DNA of 64,000 bases. It comes from Candidatus Devosia phytovorans (GTDB taxonomy: Bacteria > Pseudomonadota > Alphaproteobacteria > Rhizobiales > Devosiaceae). The notes under the pieces were generated by a model. It was not told the DNA's origin. It ran no database searches and worked only from the letters and a program-made list of their open reading frames with translations. Below, in pieces: positions 60,403 to 64,000 of the stretch. Where the stretch lies: assembly GCA_029202405.1 (NCBI GenBank), contig CP119312.1, forward strand, positions 2,485,001 to 2,549,000. Direction: 5' to 3'. A program made the position numbers and the translations under genes. Numbering within the stretch: position 1 is the stretch's first letter; every line of letters begins with the position of its first letter.

Positions 60403-61215
60403 ATGGCCGAAACGCGACCGCTAAATCACGACGAAATGCTCAGCGTGCTCGACTGGTATCGAGCCGCGGGCGTGGATATTGCCGTGGGCGAAGAGCCGGT
60501 CGATCGCTTCGCCCAGCGCCCGCCGCCGCGGGTGGCGCCGCAGGCCATTGCGCAGAACAACCAGCAGGCGGCACAGCCGGTACCGCAGGCCCCCGCCCCG
60601 CTTGGCGGCGATCCGGCCGAGGCGCGGAGCCTGGCGGCTTCTGCCAAGACTCTAGAAGAGCTGCAGACCATTCTCGGGACCTATGATGGTTGCGGCCTGA
60701 AGTTGCGCGCCACGCAGTTGGTGTTCGCCGATGGCAATCCCGACGCCGAGGTCATGCTGATCGGCGAGGCTCCGGGCGCCGAAGAGGATCGGCAGGGCAA
60801 GCCTTTCGTCGGCAAGTCCGGACAATTGCTCGACCGCATGCTGGCCGCCATCGGGCTCGACCGGACCAAGGTCTATATCGCCAATACCGTGCCCTGGCGT
60901 CCGCCGGGCAATCGCACGCCGACGCCGGAAGAAATGGCGCTCTGCCTGCCGTTCCTGCATCGCCAGGTCGAACTCGTCGCGCCCAAGCTCGTTATGACGC
61001 TGGGCGGTCCGGCCATGCAGACGGTGTTCGAAACCACCAATGGCATCATCAAGATGCGCGGCAAGTGGAGCGACGTCACGATCGGCAAGCATGCGGTGCA
61101 AGCCATCCCCACCCTCCACCCGGCCTATCTGCTGCGCAACCCACCCGCCAAACAGCAGGCCTGGCGCGACATGCTCAGCCTCAAGCTCAAGATCGCCGAA
61201 CTGGGGCTCGATTGA
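60403..61215 (+). CDS. Uracil-DNA glycosylase, family 4-like, with incomplete Fe-S cysteines
   Basis: A 270-residue protein. An N-terminal Ala/Pro-rich linker (about residues 25-80) precedes the glycosylase core: GEAPGAEEDRQGKPFVG near 121 (active-site motif), NTVPWRPPGNRTPTPEEM near 161 and the HPAYLLRNP motif near 238. Only two cysteines are present (Cys97 in DGCGLK, Cys181 in LCLPFL). Classical family 4 enzymes have four cluster Cys, including one where this has Trp165. It removes uracil from DNA. Divergent from ETF-QO, 75 bases apart. Confidence 0.9.
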   Translation: MAETRPLNHDEMLSVLDWYRAAGVDIAVGEEPVDRFAQRPPPRVAPQAIAQNNQQAAQPVPQAPAPLGGDPAEARSLAASAKTLEELQTILGTYDGCGLKLRATQLVFADGNPDAEVMLIGEAPGAEEDRQGKPFVGKSGQLLDRMLAAIGLDRTKVYIANTVPWRPPGNRTPTPEEMALCLPFLHRQVELVAPKLVMTLGGPAMQTVFETTNGIIKMRGKWSDVTIGKHAVQAIPTLHPAYLLRNPPAKQQAWRDMLSLKLKIAELGLD

Positions 61216-61262
61216 AGGTTTTTGCGCCGGGGCCTATATTGAGGGCCTCAGCGGAGGACCAG

Positions 61263-61493
61263 ATGTCCCGATCTGCCAAGCGAAACACCGAAATCGACGA
61301 AGCCGCCATGCGCGCCAAGGGGTTGGTACCCAAGACAATCTGGGTACCCGACGTCGACGCACCGGGCCTTGTTGAAGAATATGCTCGTCAGGTCCGTCTG
61401 GTGGCAGAATCAGACGCCCAAGACCCGTCGATCGAAAGCTTCAGCCAAGCTGCACTAGAGGATCTGGATCTGCCTCCCTATGATGAGAGGTAG
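61263..61493 (+). CDS. Antitoxin of a MazEF/PemIK-like module
   Basis: A 76-residue protein with GGAGG five bases before the ATG at 61263. It has the form of the alphaproteobacterial MazE-type antitoxins: an N-terminal part with RAKGLVPKTIWVPDVDAPG and LVEEYARQVRLVAESDAQDP, and an acidic C-terminus ending DLDLPPYDER. It overlaps the toxin gene and would bind it. It is 47 bases behind the glycosylase gene. Confidence 0.82.
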   Translation: MSRSAKRNTEIDEAAMRAKGLVPKTIWVPDVDAPGLVEEYARQVRLVAESDAQDPSIESFSQAALEDLDLPPYDER

Positions 61494-61806
61494 TCTTGTC
61501 AGCGCGGTGTTGCCGGGCGACACGGGCAAGCCTAGACCGGCGATCGTGCTTATGGAAACGGCGCTCATAGCGGTCAGCTCGCGGTTGGTCATCCTGCCGC
61601 TCACAAGTACCCTCCAGGAAGCGTCGTTCATTCGCGTCACCATTGAGCCGTCCTTGGCTAATGGCTTGAAGATCACCTCGCAGGCGATGGTGGACCGGCT
61701 AACATCGGTCGATCGGCACAAGATAGGCCAGGTTATCGGACAGCTAGAGGACGAAAAGCTCAACGAAGTCCTTGGCTTTGTGCTGCTGATGATGGGTGCG
61801 CGGTAA
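61480..61806 (+). CDS. MazF/PemK-family mRNA interferase toxin
   Basis: About 107-108 residues (start ATG 61480 or the next codon 61483). The front RGSLVSAVLPGDTGKPRPAI is the MazF start, with the conserved GKPRPA.V loop; SRLVILPLTSTLQEASFIRV and LKITSQAMVDRLTSVDRHKI are the usual second and third conserved blocks. It probably cuts mRNA at short motifs. It overlaps its antitoxin by 11 to 14 bases. Confidence 0.88.
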   Translation: MMRGSLVSAVLPGDTGKPRPAIVLMETALIAVSSRLVILPLTSTLQEASFIRVTIEPSLANGLKITSQAMVDRLTSVDRHKIGQVIGQLEDEKLNEVLGFVLLMMGAR

Positions 61807-61915
61807 TAATCCCACCACTTCTGCCAATTCGGCACTCCCAATCGCGGAACGCCGCGCTATGGTCATCGTTGCGTGATTTGCAACGTTATCCAGATCCAGC
61901 ACAGCCGAAAGCGTC

Positions 61916-63241
61916 ATGGCCTCAGTTATCAAGATCTACGCCCTGTTCCTGGGCTCCGCATTGCTCATGTTCGGAGGTGGCCTGCAGGGCCTGCTGCTAT
62001 CGGTGCGCGGCGCCGAAGAAGGCTTTTCCATCTTTGCGCTGGGCCTGATCGGCACGGGTTGGTCGGTCGGCTTTGTCGCCGGGTCGATCGCCGTGCCGAT
62101 GATCGTGCGCAAGGTGGGCCATATCCGCGCCTTTTCGGTGATGGCCGCCATTGGCACGGTGACCATCCTGCTCAACCTGATGCTGGTCAATGATATCAGC
62201 TGGATCCTGCTGCGCGCGCTGTCGGGCTTCTGCTTTGCCGGCGCGGCGATGATTGTCGAGAGCTGGCTCAATGAGGTTGCCGAGAACAAGAGCCGCGGCA
62301 CGATCTTTTCGATCTATACGACGATCAACATGGCGGCCTCGACGGTGGGCCAGCTGGCCATGTCGGTCACCGGCACGGCCGGCTACATCCCCTTCATCGT
62401 CGGCGCCATCAGTTTCATCTGCGCTCTCCTCCCCACAGCCCTGACCTCCAGCCCGCAGCCTCGGCCACTGGCTTCGGCCAAGCTCGACCTTCGCCTCCTC
62501 ATCCGCACCTCGCCGGTCGCCGCCGCGGCCGCCCTGTGCTGCGGCATGGCCAATGGCGCCTTCGGCACGCTGGCGCCGGTCTATGGCTATGAACAGGGGC
62601 TCGATGCCGGCGGCATCGCCTTTCTTTTTGCCATCGCCGCCATTGCAGGCGCCGTGGGGCAGATCCCGCTCGGCCGGCTGTCCGACCGCATCGACCGCCG
62701 CATGGTCATGGTGGGCCTCGGGGCGGCCGCTGCCGTCACCGGCGCATTGATCGTCATCATCAATCCCGCTGCCGGCTGGCTGATGTATATTCTATTTGCG
62801 CTTTATGGCCTTGCCGCCAATCCGCTCTATCCGATCGCCGTGGCGCATGCGAATGACTTTGCCCGCGACGGCGAGTTCGCACGGGTTGCCGGTGGCATGC
62901 TGCTGATCCTGGGCATTGGCCTTGCCATTGGCCCGACCATCGCGTCGCTGCTGATGGGCGCCATCACGCCCGCAGCGCTGTTCATCGTCACCGCCCTGTT
63001 CCACGCCATCATCGCCGGCTTTGCCTATTGGCGCATGAGCCAGCGCAAGAGCCTCGATGCCGCCGATCGCGCGCCGTTCCAGCCCATGGGCAATGACAAG
63101 CAGGTCACGCCCGAGACCTTGGTACTCGACCCGCGTGCTGATATTGAGAGCCCCGAAATGGGTCATGCCGAAGCGCCTGTCCCCGAAGAACTGATGACGC
63201 AAAGCGAGGACAGGCCCAATGTTCAAAACGGAACGGTTTGA
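61916..63241 (+). CDS. MFS transporter (YcaD-like)
   Basis: A 441-residue membrane protein with 12 helices. The start is the ATG at 61916. RALSGFCFAGAAMIVESWLN and EVAENKSRGTIFSIYTTINM in the middle are the pattern of the YcaD group of major facilitator proteins. A central loop follows ALTSSPQPRPLASAKLD. The C-terminal tail after about residue 375 is long and hydrophilic. The substrate is unknown. It overlaps moaB by 23 bases. Confidence 0.85.
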   Translation: MASVIKIYALFLGSALLMFGGGLQGLLLSVRGAEEGFSIFALGLIGTGWSVGFVAGSIAVPMIVRKVGHIRAFSVMAAIGTVTILLNLMLVNDISWILLRALSGFCFAGAAMIVESWLNEVAENKSRGTIFSIYTTINMAASTVGQLAMSVTGTAGYIPFIVGAISFICALLPTALTSSPQPRPLASAKLDLRLLIRTSPVAAAAALCCGMANGAFGTLAPVYGYEQGLDAGGIAFLFAIAAIAGAVGQIPLGRLSDRIDRRMVMVGLGAAAAVTGALIVIINPAAGWLMYILFALYGLAANPLYPIAVAHANDFARDGEFARVAGGMLLILGIGLAIGPTIASLLMGAITPAALFIVTALFHAIIAGFAYWRMSQRKSLDAADRAPFQPMGNDKQVTPETLVLDPRADIESPEMGHAEAPVPEELMTQSEDRPNVQNGTV

Positions 63242-63755
63242 AGACCGGGCCTTCAAGCCCCTTTCCATTGCAGTCATCGCCGTATCCGATACGCGTACGC
63301 TTGAGACCGATACAGGCGGTGCTTTGCTGAAATCGCTGCTGGAAGCTGATGGCCACGGCTGTCATGAGCGCGTCGTGGTGCGCGATGAGGTCCAACTGGT
63401 GCGCGCGGCCGTGCAGGGCTTCGTCGCCGACCCGAATGTCGATGTGATCCTCACCACCGGCGGCACCGGCTTTTCAGGCCGCGACATCACGCCCGAGGCC
63501 ATCGAGCCGCTGTTCGACAAGCGGATGGAGGGCTTTTCGGTGCTGTTCCACCAGTATTCGGCCACCACTGTGGGCACCAGCTCGATCCAGTCCCGCGCCA
63601 CGGCGGGCCTTATCGGCACGACCTTCGTCTTCTGTCTGCCCGGCTCGCGCGGCGCCTGCCGCGATGCCTGGGAGGGCATCCTCACCCACCAGCTCGACTA
63701 CCGGCACAAGCCGTGCAATTTCGTCGAGCTGATGCCACGGCTCGATGAGCGCTAG
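63219..63755 (+). CDS. moaB: Molybdenum cofactor biosynthesis protein MoaB
   Basis: A 178-residue MogA/MoaB-fold protein with the signature VDVILTTGGTGFSGRDITPE near residue 77 and SSIQSRATAGLIGTTFVFCL near 122, ending in PGSRGACRDAWEGIL. It would adenylate molybdopterin or act in a related step. The start overlaps the MFS gene, so the two are coupled. Convergent with the GGDEF gene by four bases. Confidence 0.93.
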   Translation: MFKTERFEDRAFKPLSIAVIAVSDTRTLETDTGGALLKSLLEADGHGCHERVVVRDEVQLVRAAVQGFVADPNVDVILTTGGTGFSGRDITPEAIEPLFDKRMEGFSVLFHQYSATTVGTSSIQSRATAGLIGTTFVFCLPGSRGACRDAWEGILTHQLDYRHKPCNFVELMPRLDER

Positions 63756-64000
63756 GCGGCCGAGCTTTCGGCAGCTGGTACGATCCGCAACTCGGGCATA
63801 TAGGCCTCACCGGCATCGATCATGACTCGGTTGCGCCCGCCGCTCTTGGCGGCATAGAGCGCACGATCGGCGCGAGCGAGGGCATCATGCACCGAGCCTT
63901 CGCTTTCGAGCGGAGCGGCAACACCAATGCTCATGGTAATCTGGCGCGGCACGTCGGCCTGGCGCCAGTCACGCGCCGAGAATTCAGCGCGGATCGACTG
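63752..64000 (-). CDS. GGDEF-domain protein (diguanylate cyclase), C-terminal end only
   Basis: Runs off the right edge; about 82 residues are visible. The end of a GGDEF domain is clear: QITMSIGVA, then ALARADRALYAAKSGGRNRV. The catalytic GG(D/E)EF motif lies outside the window, so activity cannot be judged. It is followed by a short tail ending PAAESSAA. Confidence 0.85.
   Translation of the reverse strand, partial: QSIRAEFSARDWRQADVPRQITMSIGVAAPLESEGSVHDALARADRALYAAKSGGRNRVMIDAGEAYMPELRIVPAAESSAA

Noticed and set aside
1..64000. CRISPR arrays, rRNA genes, prophage or insertion sequences
   Set aside because: No spaced direct repeats, rRNA sequence, transposase or phage structural gene was found; the only mobile-like DNA is the palindromic element at 35454-35586.

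Overview
The window is GC-rich, densely coded chromosomal DNA of an alphaproteobacterium of the order Hyphomicrobiales, most like Devosia or a close relative (inference from gene content and order; no search was run). Supporting signs are the separate glyQ and glyS genes of a tetrameric glycyl-tRNA synthetase with lemA/DUF2207 between them, the MEP isoprenoid genes ispE and ispH, the ispH-rnhA and deacetylase-xseB-tlyA neighbourhoods, and an ETF-quinone oxidoreductase next to a family-4-like uracil-DNA glycosylase.

Layout. 1-1655: accessory edge with the tail of a LysR regulator, a small VbhA-antitoxin-like protein carrying a 36-bp tandem duplication, and an unknown 105-residue protein. 1656-13899: an iron/siderophore uptake island. 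It has a ferrichrome-type TonB receptor whose signal peptide is interrupted by a TAG codon, a truncated AraC paralogue behind it, two full AraC/PchR-type regulators, a pair of exporter-fold ABC half-transporters (YbtPQ/IrtAB/PchHI-like) and a complete BtuCDF-type importer (binding protein, two permeases, ATPase). No siderophore synthesis gene is visible, so uptake of foreign siderophores is the likely job. 14168-20871: nagA, tRNA-Gln, tRNA-Pro, nucleoside hydrolase, a MarR regulator with a nearby palindrome, bioY, a metallo-beta-lactamase-fold hydrolase, a DUF1499 protein and pdxH. 20969-26965: a DnaJ-like chaperone, Sua5-type tRNA modification, a histone-deacetylase-family amidohydrolase, xseB, SCO1, tlyA, a PhnA-like protein and aroC. 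27014-35404: a VapBC module, a histidine phosphatase, an FAD-linked oxidase, hemerythrin, YedK/HMCES, Nudix and several conserved unknowns.

35454-35586 is a nested palindromic repeat element. 35620-45477: pcp, dihydroorotase, YgfZ, an HD phosphohydrolase, a SleB-type hydrolase, a TagO/VasI-like protein, a divergent PPDK-like enzyme with a degenerate nucleotide-binding half, ispH and rnhA. 45474-54842: DUF808, glyS, DUF2207, lemA, a membrane protein, glyQ, an S49 peptidase and a TrmN6-like methyltransferase. 54940-64000: polyprenyl diphosphate synthase, ispE, a TPR protein, ETF-QO, uracil-DNA glycosylase, a MazEF-like module, an MFS transporter, moaB and the end of a GGDEF protein.

Most of the window is core housekeeping. 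The unusual parts are the iron island with its nonsense codon and decayed regulator, the PPDK-like protein, the palindromic element, and two neighbourhoods that appear to lack an expected gene (dxs between xseB and tlyA; thrB between ispH and rnhA).
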